Shown one piece after another: positions 51,301 to 59,371 of a stretch of DNA of 64,000 nt. Numbering within the stretch: the stretch's first letter is position 1; the number at the start of each line of letters is the position of its first letter. The stretch spans positions 1,550,001 through 1,614,000 of the forward strand of contig JAUIRK010000894.1 of assembly GCA_030549495.1 (NCBI GenBank), in the 5' to 3' direction. The position numbers and the translations under genes are program-made. Source of the stretch: Nectonema munidae (Eukaryota > Nematomorpha > Nectonematoida > Nectonematidae). Under the pieces are notes generated by a model. It worked only from the letters and a program-made list of their open reading frames with translations. It searched no databases and was not told the origin of the DNA.

Positions 51301-53700
51301 CAGTTGCATCCTTTGATCTCACCAAAGCCTTTGATAGCATAAATCACAGTCTACTCTGCAAAAAATTACTTGATTTAAACAGTATCTGTCTATTGAAACC
51401 CTATCTCTCCAATCAAACTAGTTATACCTTCTTCAATCAAACTTTTTCCTCGCCCATTCTCTCCAATCAAGGATTACCTCAAGGTGCAGTACTAAGTCCT
51501 CTTTTGTTTAACCTTTTTATCAACGATTTACTCCATTTATTAATTCAACTCACACATCAGTTTTTCTCTACGCAGACGATATCTTTACAGTAACTTTCCA
51601 CAAATCACTAAATGAACTTGAACTTGCGATTACAACTGTAACACAAAATGTTCAAAACTGGTGCAAAATGAATTCCATGTCTATCAACCTTTCAAAAACA
51701 TACACAACATTTTTCTCTTCCAATATTTACTCAAGTCCTTCAACTACTTTCAAAGCAGAAAACATTAAAAGTATCGATTCTATTAATATTTTGGGTATTA
51801 AAATCTCTAATACCCTTTCAATTCAACATTATTTTAACAAAATTATGGCGAAATCCAAACACCAACTCTTCTGCTTGAAAAAGTCTGCTTCATTCCTCAA
51901 TACTTATCATAAAACCCTTCTAGTTAAATCCTATATTCTTAACAATTTCAATTACGTTTTGAAAACCTACTTCCCTCTCCTAAGCAACAAAGACATAAAT
52001 ATTTTTGTGAGACTTATTAAGAACTGTCTAAAGTATGTTTATAATTTGAAACATTCTTCAAGCATTTCGATTAATCACTGCCAAAGCTCAAAAATCCTGC
52101 CAAACATCAAGCACCTTCAGCTCAAGTTCCTTCTCCTTACATATAAAGAACTTCACTCACTCTCAGAAGATAAAAATCTTTGTCTAAACAAGTTTTTCAA
52201 TATACCTCCAGTTCGCTCCAAAAACAAAAAATTGAAAAAGACTTTTTTTCCATATCCTCAACCCTTTTTAACTCCCTGCCACGATACATTCGAAAAACAA
52301 CCTCTCTTGCCCAGTTTAAAGAACAGCTATTCCAACACTATATTCATGAATTGTCTTCTTCCTTTGTAATGTGAGAAATTCTAAAAACACAAATCAATAA
52401 CTATTTAAGCATATAATGCATATTTATCTTTTGCTTCAATTTTTCCTGATAGCGATATCGTCACTGCAAAACGTTTGTTTTGATTTAAATAAATGAGCAT
52501 CCGTCACTTCATCAGGCTCAATTGCAAAAAAGTTGAAAATCAAATTTTCAGAACTTTCCAACACATATGATATATTGCAGCAAGGCAATATCAACTCTTC
52601 TTCTGTTGTGGGGCTTTTTGAAAACAGTTATTTTTTAGAAACTTTATAGAAGGCTTTGAAAATACACTTAATATTTTGCAAAAACATTCCTAGGTTATTA
52701 TGACACATGTATTTATGCAATTGTTCACCGTGATGTTTAAAACAGTTAATAGCTTTGTTTACTAAACTGGAGTGCTTCTTTTTCTAGTTTCTTTTTAACT
52801 TCGCAGGCTTTATAAAAGTGGATGCTAACACTTCAGAACACAAAAGACACTTATGTTCCTCTTCCCCACCAGACGTTAATGCAGTAAAACGAATTTTCAA
52901 GTGTGAATCGGCATTCATTTTTTAAGCCATTAAGAAAAATGCACATTTATATCTATAAAATCAGACTTGAAAAGCAATAAAAAAGTAAAAATAGTTTAAC
53001 TCAATTCAAAGACAATATTATTTATTCTTTTTAAATGTGACTTATTGGTAAAAATCAAAATAACCAAATATGGGTGTAATATGTTGCACAAGGAGATCTA
53101 CTGAGTGAGCCCTTTTCGGTCCTCATGAAACTGCTTTGTGATCTTCTAGGAGATCGCAGACTCCAGTTATAATATATTTTGAAATTATAAAAAAAAATTA
53201 GCCCCCCCGAAAATTTTGAGGATATGAGCCTCTGTCCTTAACTTAATCAAATTAACAAAGATAACAAAAATTTAAAAATAATATATATAATTGATATTCC
53301 AAAACATGATTGTGTTTGTATAAAATTGTCTACCTTATATTCATCAATATCTTCTTGTTTCTGAATGCTTGAATTTTTGTATTGAAAGTTAATGGGTGTA
53401 GAAAAAAATTGAGAATTGATTTGAACAGTTTTCTTGCCCAAAACACCAGCAATAGATCCTTTAATGGATGAAGAGGGCGACTTTTTCAAAATAGACCTCG
53501 GTCCTTCGCCTGTTGATTCGTGGAAAGACGAATATAAAATGAGAGCAAAATTAAAGGTTTGAAAATCGCGATTTACTACAGTCCGAGCTCATTCTCGTAT
53601 TCAAGGGCGCTCTTGGAGAGGATAAGCCGAAAAAGCTCTCATCATCAAGGGAGTAGTCGAGAAGTCCATCTCCTGCCAAAGACATTTCATCTTCAGACAT
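33229..53700 (-). CDS. Sas-4: CPAP/SAS-4/TCP10-family centriole protein, nine exons
   Basis: Exons in order: 53700-53580, 53509-53334, 46333-46079, 44875-44708, 37383-37231, 37178-37031, 35611-35428, 34617-34467, 33309-33229. All junctions are GT-AG and phase-consistent, giving about 480 codons. The first half is acidic or Ser-rich and unrecognised. Exons 4-5 are a charged coiled coil. Exons 7-9 form the TCP10_C or G-box domain, a run of DG-containing beta hairpins (VKPDGLKVKVFATGRTEIEY, FSDGSVKFINAD, FSDGSKEYHTHEYK, VYANGKIKTVYRDG) closely following human CPAP. In that family this domain binds STIL/Ana2 and the protein builds centriolar microtubules. It is shorter than known CPAP/SAS-4 proteins (roughly 800-1340 residues), so N-terminal exons may be missed or lost. 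A short TCP10-like paralogue is the alternative. Confidence 0.85.
34467..34617 (-). CDS. Sas-4: SAS-4-like gene, eighth exon (G-box repeats)
   Basis: The first base completes an Arg codon from exon 7. The exon then encodes FSDGSVKFINADTSEILKL, TDGTIVVIDRNRNKTICFS and DGSKEYHTHEYK. The closing HTHEYK corresponds to the HTAQFK of human CPAP. Acceptor TTTACAAG, donor TATAAA|GTGAGT. Confidence 0.92.
34629..34654 (+). repeat. (ATA)n microsatellite
   Basis: A short perfect run of AATAATAAT lies in the intron between exons 7 and 8 of the SAS-4-like gene, about 12 bases from the exon 8 acceptor. Confidence 0.95.
35428..35611 (-). CDS. Sas-4: SAS-4-like gene, seventh exon (start of G-box/TCP10_C domain)
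   Basis: The exon encodes FIDSGTTKNGCAAFTLKSGL, VLHYFESDKCIQFVKPDG and LKVKVFATGRTEIEYPNQKQ. The alternating strand pattern with PDG turns is that of the CPAP C-terminal domain. The acceptor is TGTTTTTAG. The donor is GATTAG|GTATTC: reading on past it would give a stop soon after, so the donor is needed for the protein to continue. Confidence 0.9.
35612..37030. other. Intron of the SAS-4-like gene; one weak exon candidate at 36109-36324
   Basis: Mostly AT-rich and featureless. The minus-strand frame at 36324-36109 reads SLSIETDPLKTQHEMSKSIN and SGSSLESAALSTGEGEGG, protein-like in composition, but the nearest donor (GGCG|GTCGCT) is poor and no phase-matching acceptor was found. It is therefore not included in the gene model. 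Confidence 0.4.
37031..37178 (-). CDS. Sas-4: SAS-4-like gene, sixth exon
   Basis: The exon encodes ISFNVFEKCTTQLSRSNAIQ and then HSIHEVFGDEFLSCED plus one base that is completed to Gly in the next exon. Acceptor TTTTTTTCAAACTAG, donor GATG|GTGAGT. It links the coiled coil to the G-box domain. Confidence 0.85.
37231..37383 (-). CDS. Sas-4: SAS-4-like gene, fifth exon (coiled coil)
   Basis: This is 51 codons in phase 0: LDNLEIKLKREKTNHQIQCK, NLMRTISQLESEKENC and so on. Acceptor TTTTCATTAG, donor AAGGAG|GTAGTA. The upstream intron is 7.3 kb and holds a BED hAT, a WDSR-type fragment, a piggyBac remnant and a 129-bp MITE. The downstream intron is only 52 bp. Confidence 0.85.
37900..38645 (+). 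pseudogene. WDSR-type repetitive gene fragment, unclassified
   Basis: The motif order is DFKIVNFLLGQQSGYTKFPC, FYCLWDSRDKN, HWTQKEWPLRENS, LPRLHIKLGLMKQFVRSLDK, then NMSVKMHYLHSHLDKFPENL, GERFHQEIKTMEE and ENMMADYCWGLQRE. I know this order from an uncharacterised multi-copy protein family in arthropods and cnidarians; it is usually left unnamed. One frameshift precedes HWTQKEW and one follows EEDIKVGG; the ~180 codons between them (about 38020-38570) are open. It appears inserted in, or adjoined to, the BED hAT. Function and superfamily are unknown to me. Confidence 0.68.
38646..39160. other. Unassigned stretch between WDSR-type fragment and hAT C-terminal half
   Basis: No confident protein match in either strand. 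It could be the 3' UTR or tail of the WDSR-type unit together with eroded hAT sequence. Confidence 0.35.
40108..41567 (-). mobile_element. piggyBac remnant, minus strand
   Basis: The right border is excellent: TTAA at 41568-41571, then (minus strand) CCCTAGTGCCC, the classical piggyBac start. The transposase reads MSEKTLLYTDSSSFSESCSE (from about 41250), RGRCPFRQYMPSKSRLKFWI-like sequence (about 41080) and VTYDNFFASFALSEKLL. Then come FDQMCSNYTIGRKANRWPMV (40575-40515), FGNILDISALNAY and a worn CASCTKFVC cysteine motif near 40220. The left border is uncertain; a TTAA at 40108-40111 followed by CGAGTG is the best candidate. At least five breaks. Confidence 0.82.
41575..41710. mobile_element. 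Fragment with hAT-MITE-like end
   Basis: The reverse complement of the right edge, CCAGTGGCCTAGTCAGAAAT, has the CAGTGG start common to hAT MITEs and is followed by G- and C-rich text, as in the elements at 29173 and 57663. Only one convincing end is present, so this is probably a truncated copy. Confidence 0.35.
41820..41900 (+). repeat. tRNA-like SINE head (candidate)
   Basis: GTTTCAGAGCATGCTGGATA resembles an A-box and AGGGTTCAAATCCCAATC is a good B-box, spaced as in tRNA. The acceptor stem does not pair. A similar B-box (ATTTCAAATCCCATC) lies in a related arrangement at about 42370-42450. Confidence 0.35.
42370..42450 (+). repeat. tRNA-like SINE head (weaker candidate)
   Basis: TTGAATGGATGAATGTAAGT then CGATTTCAAATCCCATC has the two-box layout of a tRNA-derived SINE. 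Weak on its own; supported by the similar unit 550 bases upstream. Confidence 0.25.
42451..43140. other. Intron sequence, nothing recognised
   Basis: AT-rich with no transposon protein or paired ends recognised. An apparent GC rise near 42900-43040 has no open frame. Confidence 0.4.
43141..43200 (+). mobile_element. Pogo/Tigger-like transposon end
   Basis: ACAGTGAAGTTTCTTGATAC followed by GAACACCTCATTATTC resembles the terminal inverted repeat of pogo-type elements (ACAGT..A.CCTCGATATAACG). It is preceded by TAT, compatible with a TA target. A matching opposite end was not found nearby. Confidence 0.4.
43469..43498. repeat. 30-base hairpin palindrome
   Basis: CAATCGGAAGGTG and CACCATCCGATTG pair with one mismatch around a four-base loop (CTCA). 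Flanking ATT and AAT extend the symmetry imperfectly. It lies in a locally GC-richer stretch and may be part of a MITE. Confidence 0.6.
44347..44475. mobile_element. 129-bp piggyBac-type MITE
   Basis: TTAA flanks at 44343-44346 and 44476-44479. The ends CCCGTTAACGCCC and (reverse complement) CCCGTTAACGACC form a clear inverted repeat. The interior holds the palindrome GTCGACTATAGTCGAC and repeated ATCGTCTG words. Same length as the copy at 3010. It lies in the SAS-4 intron just below exon 4. Confidence 0.85.
44708..44875 (-). CDS. Sas-4: SAS-4-like gene, fourth exon (coiled coil)
   Basis: This is 56 codons, phase 0 at both ends: CKMESEKELRDIKLMKKKEE, a Ser-rich bridge, and DEFQKKCSFLQKK. Acceptor CAAATCACAG, donor AAAAAAAG|GTATTT. 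Joined to the next exon it continues as QKK-LDNLEIKLKREK, a regular heptad pattern, which supports the splice. Confidence 0.8.
46079..46333 (-). CDS. Sas-4: SAS-4-like gene, third exon
   Basis: The exon encodes NSEDNRLPPLLSKEELFSHA, a low-complexity middle, and then SVTELVKTLRQKLVRVSKV and MQRLEAEEKDIQK, which looks helical or coiled-coil. Acceptor TTGTATTTAAG. Two donors three bases apart are possible (GTAGTG at 46081, or GTGAGC at 46078, preferred here); both keep phase 0. It is separated from exon 2 by a 7-kb intron full of transposons. Confidence 0.75.
47340..49260 (+). pseudogene. piggyBac (PGBD-like) transposase remnant
   Basis: The open frame 47608-47994 (MKMKMTYHLFFAKRRDFSKK, acidic later) precedes a frame at 48165-48368 with LFKNFVAVLFFAGYHKLPYL, PTHWKC and SVYSRNYFENIKSCIHLAFH. 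The latter is the first conserved block of the PGBD transposase. Further on are an RGKP-like basic stretch, FFDNWF (about 48633) and EYNECMGVEELLNTWIANYT (about 48827), equivalent to the YNK.MGGVD..D block. Cysteine-rich traces follow near 49120. Termini were not found, and many stops are present. Confidence 0.68.
47345..47450 (+). repeat. ~105-bp direct repeat (partner 48533-48634)
   Basis: TAAATGATAGAATTATTT, ATGTGTTTTCAAACT and CAAATTTCGAAAACTCCGC occur in the same order in both segments, about 1.19 kb apart. The second copy lies inside the piggyBac remnant, and the first upstream of its N-terminal frame. Confidence 0.8.
49427..52490 (+). pseudogene. LINE ORF2, nearly full length (endonuclease + reverse transcriptase)
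   Basis: Endonuclease: KFSIFHLNIRSLPNKMEEV, IFSLSETWLSE and RGGGVICYIKK (49620-49850), then IIGDLNYKT and TNMNNQVS...LSDHSIILS (to about 50230). Reverse transcriptase: NYRPISNTPAISKIFEK (about 51102), SFDLTKAFDSINHSLL, GLPQGAVLSPLLFNLFINDL (about 51470) and FLYADDIFTVT (about 51560). The C-terminus reads LFNSLPRYIRKTTSLAQFKE. The gene is spread over about six frames, so several frameshifts are present. Features fit a CR1/Jockey-type LINE. ORF1 is absent, so the copy is 5'-truncated. TTTAAATAAA occurs just before (about 49322) and at the end (about 52484), a weak hint of a target duplication. Confidence 0.88.
52500..53235 (-). pseudogene. hAT transposon 5' part with BED finger
   Basis: The minus strand from 52922 reads MNADSHLKIRFTALTSGGEE then EHKCLLCSEVLASTFIKPAK LKRN, a BED finger as in ZBED5/SCAND3-type transposases, followed by HKYMCHNNLGMFLQN and EEELILPCCNISYVL. 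The stretch up to 53235 begins (minus strand) CAGAGGCTCATATCC, a plausible hAT terminus followed by a G run. The rest of the transposase is absent. It lies next to the SAS-4 exon 2. Confidence 0.65.
53334..53509 (-). CDS. Sas-4: SAS-4-like gene, second exon
   Basis: Its two leading bases complete the codon left open by the first exon, giving Cys, then EGPRSILKKSPSSSIKGSIA and on to QKQEDIDEYK. The acceptor is CGAATCAACAG and the donor is TATAAG|GTAGAC. It ends in phase 0. Rich in Ser and Lys; no domain recognised. Confidence 0.72.
53580..53700 (-). CDS. Sas-4: SAS-4-like gene, first recognised exon
   Basis: The exon encodes MSEDEMSLAGDGLLDYSLDD and then ESFFGLSSPRAPLNTRMSSD, ending with one spare base before the donor (GGACT|GTAGTA). 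The ATG is at 53700-53698. Five bases upstream is a possible acceptor (TCTGCATTCAG), so this may be either the start exon with a short leader or an internal exon. The following intron is only 70 bp. Confidence 0.7.
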
Positions 53701-54209
53701 TAAATCTGAATGCAGATAACCTACAAGTATACTATTTCATAAAAGGCAGATAACATTTTTAATTTTAGTAAACTCTTGATAACTCAAAGTCATGGGGACC
53801 CATCAAATTATTTGGAGCTATGCGAAGTTGAAGTTAAACAAAGTTACAATGTCACATATAATGCGATGCTTGCAATTATGTTAAATGAATACATCTTGAA
53901 TATATTTTATTTTATAAAAAAAAGAACAAGAGTGAATACATACAAATATTCGATAAATTACATGTAAAAAATATTGACACTTCGGATTTCCGCGCTTAAA
54001 GATCATAATCAATCATGTCATAATAAATGAAATCAATTTACTAGTGCCACAAATGTTCTATAACTAAATGAATGAGCACATACGTGATTCACAATTCTAT
54101 TTTTCGTCATTAAAACTTCGTATTCAAAGCATCGCAAATTCGACTTATCCTACTTTAGAATTAAGTGAAGAATTTAAGATGTGTGATACACGGTTGGGAC
54201 TGGAACCGC

Positions 54210-54271
54210 TATTCGACTACGAATTAAGGAGAATTCTGACTTAGACTTTGAATTTTGGAGAGTTTACTGTA
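54210..54271 (-). mobile_element. Pogo/Tigger-like transposon end
   Basis: The segment ends GAATTTTGGAGAGTTTACTG TA, with GAATTAAGGAGAATTCTGAC just before it. In reverse complement this is TACAGTAAACTCTCC, a pogo-type terminal repeat. The opposite end was not identified. Confidence 0.4.
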
Positions 54272-55069
54272 AGTGAATATACAAACATCAAATAGATGGA
54301 ATTTTATACATAACTTCTCTTCAAACAAAAAATTATTTATATAAATTTAGAGCTTATTTAAAGCAGCCTATAGCAGCTAGAGCGATTAAGTGGGCTTTAA
54401 AGAACCCCCTTATAATCCTTAAAAATTGTTTCAAAATAAAAGTGGGCTACGATTAATTAACACATCTTTTAGATTCGATCGACATTTTTCACTTCAAAAA
54501 GTAATTTAATATGTATTAGAAAAATATTATACTGACCTATACTACTGACCCATAAAAAGTAAAAAATAAATATTTATTTTCGACCGTGTTCTTTAACTAT
54601 GACATTTTAAAATTAAAAAAATAACTACTTTTAATATAAAATATTAAAAAAAAAAAAAAAATATTAATTGGGTTTTAAAAAAAAAATTAAAGTATATATT
54701 TCAAAAAATCGTCATATTAGTATTATATATTACATAAACATTTGAACCAACCATAATGTTTTCATGAAATAAAAACGAAATTTTAAAGTTAAGTGTTTTG
54801 AACTTTTGTGTACAATTTTTGAAATGGTGCTTTCAATATGTAAGTAAAATATTTTTTGAAAATTTTTATTTTAAATATGTTATTTTTATATATAAATATA
54901 TAATAAGGTCTGGCAAGTTGTCTTTCTGGATGTCTTGCCAGACATCTGATATATAACACATGTTTAGAGTTGTTATTGAAAAATTTCATGAGAAATATAT
55001 AAATTAAAATTTTATTAGCTTTTAGCAAACATGATCTCAGGTCGCTTTGAGTAGAAATTTGTTCCCATC
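54272..55069. other. AT-rich spacer, nothing recognised
   Basis: This is upstream of the SAS-4-like gene. Long A and T runs at about 54600-54700. No exon or element ends were supported. Confidence 0.4.
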
Positions 55070-55405
55070 CAGTGCCCGTGCTAAAGCAATTTCAAGGGGG
55101 CTGAAATGGGGCAAAGAAACACATTTGCAAAAAATTTATTTCCTATATTACTTTATATCCTATATTACTTTGCTGAAAAGCATGAAGTACTTCTGTATAA
55201 AAACCTATAGAAATCTCATGTTATACATACACATACACCAGCATTTATATAAGATTATTGTGTACAATTTTTGCTTATTTATTTTTCTTTTAAAAAGTGC
55301 ATGGGGCAAAAGCAAAAATTTTAGGGGGGGGGGGGCAAAGATTAATAGAGGGGGGGGGGGGGGGGGGGCACGTGCCCCAAAATTATATAGGTAGCGCGGG
55401 CACTG
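55070..55405. mobile_element. hAT MITE, 336 bp, CAGTGCCCG ends
   Basis: The ends CAGTGCCCGTGCT and (reverse complement) CAGTGCCCGCGCT form the inverted repeat. Two long G runs lie near the right end. Flanks TTCCCATC and GACTCCCA do not give a convincing target duplication. The open frames across it are artefacts of the G runs. Confidence 0.75.
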
Positions 55406-57293
55406 GACTCCCACCCCTATTTATGAGATGGATAAAATCATTATTATATCAAGAACAAAAATTATTTTATCGATTGGGCTTAAATATATAAAAGTCAATG
55501 TAGTGTTGAACTAAGTAAATATATAACCATTTTAATCACATTGAAATATAGTATTCATTACATGTTTCTATATATTGGCAAAAATAACGACATGAAAAAA
55601 AAAATAACTGACCACAATTTAACCAAAGTAACCGCAATTTAAATCTAGAATGACGAAAGTATTTTCAGAACAAAATTGAGCGTGTTTGTTGTGTTGTGCA
55701 TGGTGGGTAAGTTTATTTTAATATAATGAGAAAAGGTGCTTGGCGTTAAGTCACTTGTGAAAGTAGGCTTCCCGCGTCACAGAGGAAATAAAAATAGGCC
55801 GTCACGAATAATTTTTAAATAAATAAAATAAAAAAGTATAATTTTAATATGCAATGAGTGTATCAAGGAATATTAGAAGCATTTTACGTTTGGAATTTTT
55901 TTCCAAATTTTGATACTTTTTTCAAATATGGTTTTTTTCTATTCCGATACGATTTTATGGTACGCAAAAAGCGGATTCAAAAATACAAAATTTCTTTTCG
56001 AAATGGAACGTTATGGTTTTGTCATTAAAAGTTCGTGTCATTCAGCACGGTCGCTAGACTCTAAGCACGGGGGCAAAGCAGTTTTTCAGGGACGGGAGGG
56101 AAGCTAATTTTGATACTGACCTCTTATTATACGCTAATCATATAACAAAGATAATTCGATTTAAATAGCAGTATTGAGATAACTGTTTGAATTCAGTTGT
56201 AAAATAGCATGAAAACCCCTTAGAAGTTAACTTAAGCAAAGGTAAAGCTATGTTTTTTCCAGTAATCTTACTTTTAGTATGCCTAAACTTATAATAGGCT
56301 TTGTTGATCAATTTAATTTCTTAGGACTAATATAATTGACATTAGATTAAGTTGGAATGCTGCTCATTGCTATTTTATTCTTTCTAAATTGAATGTAGTT
56401 TTGGGTAGACTAATAGTTATTAAAAAATGCTTTCCTCTGAAATTAAGAATTTTATTATACAAGGCTTTTTTCTCTTTCATCTTGTTTGCAGTTTAGAAAA
56501 CTAGGCCATTCAAAAGATAAATCATTGGATTATTTTTACCCGCTACTTTTTCTAATTAGGTTAGTTTGATCCTTTTTTTGTTTTTCATTTATTCGAACCT
56601 ATTTTTTTATTTTGTGTATCAATTTTTTACTTATTACAAATGTTTACCTTTTTAATTTTAAAATTCTTATTATTAAAAAGAATTTTATAATTCACAATTA
56701 AATACTTTTACAAAATAGGGCTTTAGGTTAGGAATGGAAAAACAACAATCAAATATAGAATAAGATTTATAAAGAATGATAAAAGTAGAAAGTCTAATTT
56801 CTTTATATAGCAATAGTTGTATAGCAAGTAAAACGATAGGATATGTATGATAGTTTTATAAATTTTTTATGACAACGAACTCTCCCCATGATAAATAAAA
56901 TTTATCTATTCATAAATTATATCTGAGTAAAGGTGCCCTGTCAACATTTTAAATCAAATGCAAAGAGAAATAAAAAGACCTCATTAAAAATAAAGTTAAT
57001 ATACAGGGTTCTTCTGTTCAAATAAGGCTTTGGAAAAATTAAATGTGAAATAACAGTTCTAGTAATCATCTTCAAATTTCAATCGAAAAAATAAGATAAA
57101 AGGATATTAAAAATGAATAAACTATTCTATAGGCATAGCATAATAAACACATTCAATTCTAAGAGATAAAAGAAAGATATGTTTTAAAAATTTATTAGCC
57201 GCTTGAAAAAATTTAAAAAAACCATTTTTAATACATGACTTTGAAAATTATTAAAAAAAAAATTTTTTAATTAAAAAGTTTGTGTAGGTAGGT
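55406..57293. other. Spacer, nothing supported
   Basis: No recognised exon, RNA or transposon. A plus-strand donor-like site GGTGG|GTAAGT lies near 55707, and a GC-richer patch at 56030-56100 has an open frame without motifs. Confidence 0.4.
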
Positions 57294-57570
57294 ACAGTGA
57301 CGGATCTTGAGGGGGATGGGGGGATACATCCTCCCCCACTGGTGATACAAATAGAAGAAAGGATTTTATTATTTGATTTTTTTTTAAATAAAACTTGTAT
57401 TAAAATTTAATTTGAACTTTTAAATTTCAATCATACGTTTTTTAATTCGTTTTTCGCATACTTCAACTTTAAAAAATACTTTTTAGCCTGTCATTTTGTA
57501 TATATATTTTCCTCATACCCCCCCCCCCCGCCCCCCCCCACTGAAAATTTCCCCTCCCCCCCCCCCTACT
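57294..57570. mobile_element. hAT-MITE-like element with G and C runs
   Basis: It starts ACAGTGACGGATCTTGAGGG and ends in a C-rich stretch with CCCACTG (about 57542) or CCCTACTGATATTCTTG (about 57570). Layout matches the other hAT MITEs here, with AT-rich interior and G or C runs just inside the ends, but the right border is ambiguous. Confidence 0.5.
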
Positions 57571-57662
57571 GATATTCTTGCAAGATACTTAGGTAAAAAT
57601 TTGTGTAAAAAATGTTTATTATATTATATAAATACAAATATAAATTTTATTAAACTCTGAAT

Positions 57663-57891
57663 CAGGTGCGTAGCCAGAGGGGGCAAGGGGGCAGTGCCCA
57701 GGGGCGTAGCCAGAGGGGGCAAGAGGGCCACCCCCCCCCCCCCCCCCCAAAATACCTTTTCTGCCCCCAAATACCAAATATTTTTACTACTTAATTAAAT
57801 TTCTTATTTTATTTCCAATATGCTTGCCCCCCCCCCCTAAATTCCTTGCATGCCCCCCCCCCCCAACTTCTATTTTTTGGCTACGCCACTG
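57663..57891. mobile_element. hAT MITE with perfect TSD CTCTGAAT and a doubled left end
   Basis: CTCTGAAT lies directly at 57655-57662 and 57892-57899. The left end CAGGTGCGTAGCCAG and right end (reverse complement) CAGTGGCGTAGCCA form the inverted repeat. A second left end, CAGGGGCGTAGCCAGAGGGG, begins at 57699, so the first ~36 bases are present twice. Four C runs inside. Non-coding. Confidence 0.88.
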
Positions 57892-57899
57892 CTCTGAAT

Positions 57900-58183
57900 A
57901 TCTTTACTTAAAATCCTTCTTTAATATTTGTAAACCAAGTAATTATCTTAAATTCTGTAATACAACTGCTAAAAAAAAGTATATTCCTTTTCCAATTTTT
58001 TTTTCGTCTGCCTTAAATCGTCTGCTTTAGTACTTATCCCTTTTACCTATATTTCTCCTTCTTTGTTCTTTTAGTTTATTTCTTTTTTCCTGTACTTATT
58101 CTATTCTTTCAAAATCTTTTTCCTCTTTTCCTATACGTACTATATCTTCTATTGCTAAAATTTGAACATAAGAGTTCTTTTTC
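57900..58183. other. Short spacer with trace of the CGTCTGC MITE family
   Basis: TTCGTCTGCCTTAAATCGTC at about 58003-58025 matches the interior words of the piggyBac-type MITEs, but no TTAA-flanked ends were found. The sequence just before 58184 is probably the 5' UTR of the following LINE. Confidence 0.35.
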
Positions 58184-59371
58184 ATGGAAGGAGATAGTTG
58201 GAACTGTGAAGGTTTCCATGAGAAATCGTCTAAACTTGTTAAATGTGATTCGTGTGATAAATGGCTATGTTATACATGTCAAAAATTTGACCCTTTATTG
58301 TTCAAAGTTCTTGATAAATATAACAAACAAGGATTAAAATGGCACTGTAATAACTGTCGTGATCTTGATTGTAAAAAAGAAGATAAATCTAATTTAGCGT
58401 TTAATGACTTATTAAAAGTAGTTAACGAGCTGAAAGAAAAAGTTGATGAACAAAATAAAACTATATTTAATTTAAAGACAAGTTTTGATAATCACATTAA
58501 AGGCTCTACTAAACCAGTAAATTCATCATGTGTGACAAATCAAATTAAAGATTCTCAAGAGTTGTTAACTTCACATAATCAATGTCAAAAATCTCCACGG
58601 TCTTCATTTACTTATGCTGATGCATTGAATAAAAGTGATAACAAAAAAAACACCCTATATATTAAATCTAAAACTTTGAAAATAGATGACTTAGCCGAAA
58701 AGACAACAGCACTTTTGAGCAATGTTCAAGTGACTTCAAACAAAAAGACAAAAAAAGTGTATAGACTACGTTTTCCTGATAAAATAAGCCTTGTTAAAGC
58801 TGAAAATTTGTTGAAAAAAGAAGAAGCTCTAAAAACTGTAACAATCAAGTTATTACTTCCTAAAATTTCTTTTCTTGTTGAACAAAATATTGATAATAAT
58901 TTGTTAATTGAAATGATTAAAAACAAGAATGAAGTCATAAAAAATGGTTGATGAAGGAAAGGTTTTTGATTTCGTTTTTTCCAAAAATATTAAACATGGG
59001 AAAAAATCATTGTGCTTAAAATTGACTCCGAAATATTCTCATTCCTGGATAAGAATAATTTTACATTTTTCTTAATGATGCAAATCATCAAATGTAAGCC
59101 TTTTTTCTCCTATCTTCAATGTGGCAAGTGTCTCCTTTTCGAACATACTACTACAAATTGTAAAAAAGAAGCGATATGTAGATTTTGCTCTTTAGCACAC
59201 CTCTCCCACACCTGCCCAATTAAAGATGACTACTCAAAGTATAAATGCTTTACATGCGTTAAAAATGCCGAAGACTCCACAAAGCACTCATCTATGGATT
59301 TCCAATGTCCTTATGTTATAAAAGAACTACAACATATTAAGAGCATCACTCAATTTAATGGATGCCAGTAA
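58184..59371 (+). pseudogene. LINE ORF1: PHD finger plus zinc knuckles
   Basis: The first open part (58184-58951) starts MEGDSWNCEGFHEKSSKLVK, then CDSCDKWLCYTC and LKWHCNNC. This is a PHD-type C4HC3 finger near the N-terminus, followed by a coiled-coil segment (LLKVVNELKEKVDEQNKTIF). After a frame break (about 58950-59030) the second part has CGKCLLFEHTTTNC, CRFCSLAHLSHTC and CFTCVKNAEDSTKHSSMDFQC, a string of zinc knuckles for RNA binding. The stop (59369-59371) overlaps the ORF2 start at 59358. PHD-plus-knuckle ORF1 proteins occur in CR1/Jockey-like LINEs. Confidence 0.8.

Noticed and set aside
55205-55491. Gly- and Pro-rich open frames
   Set aside because: Produced by G and C runs near the end of the hAT MITE.
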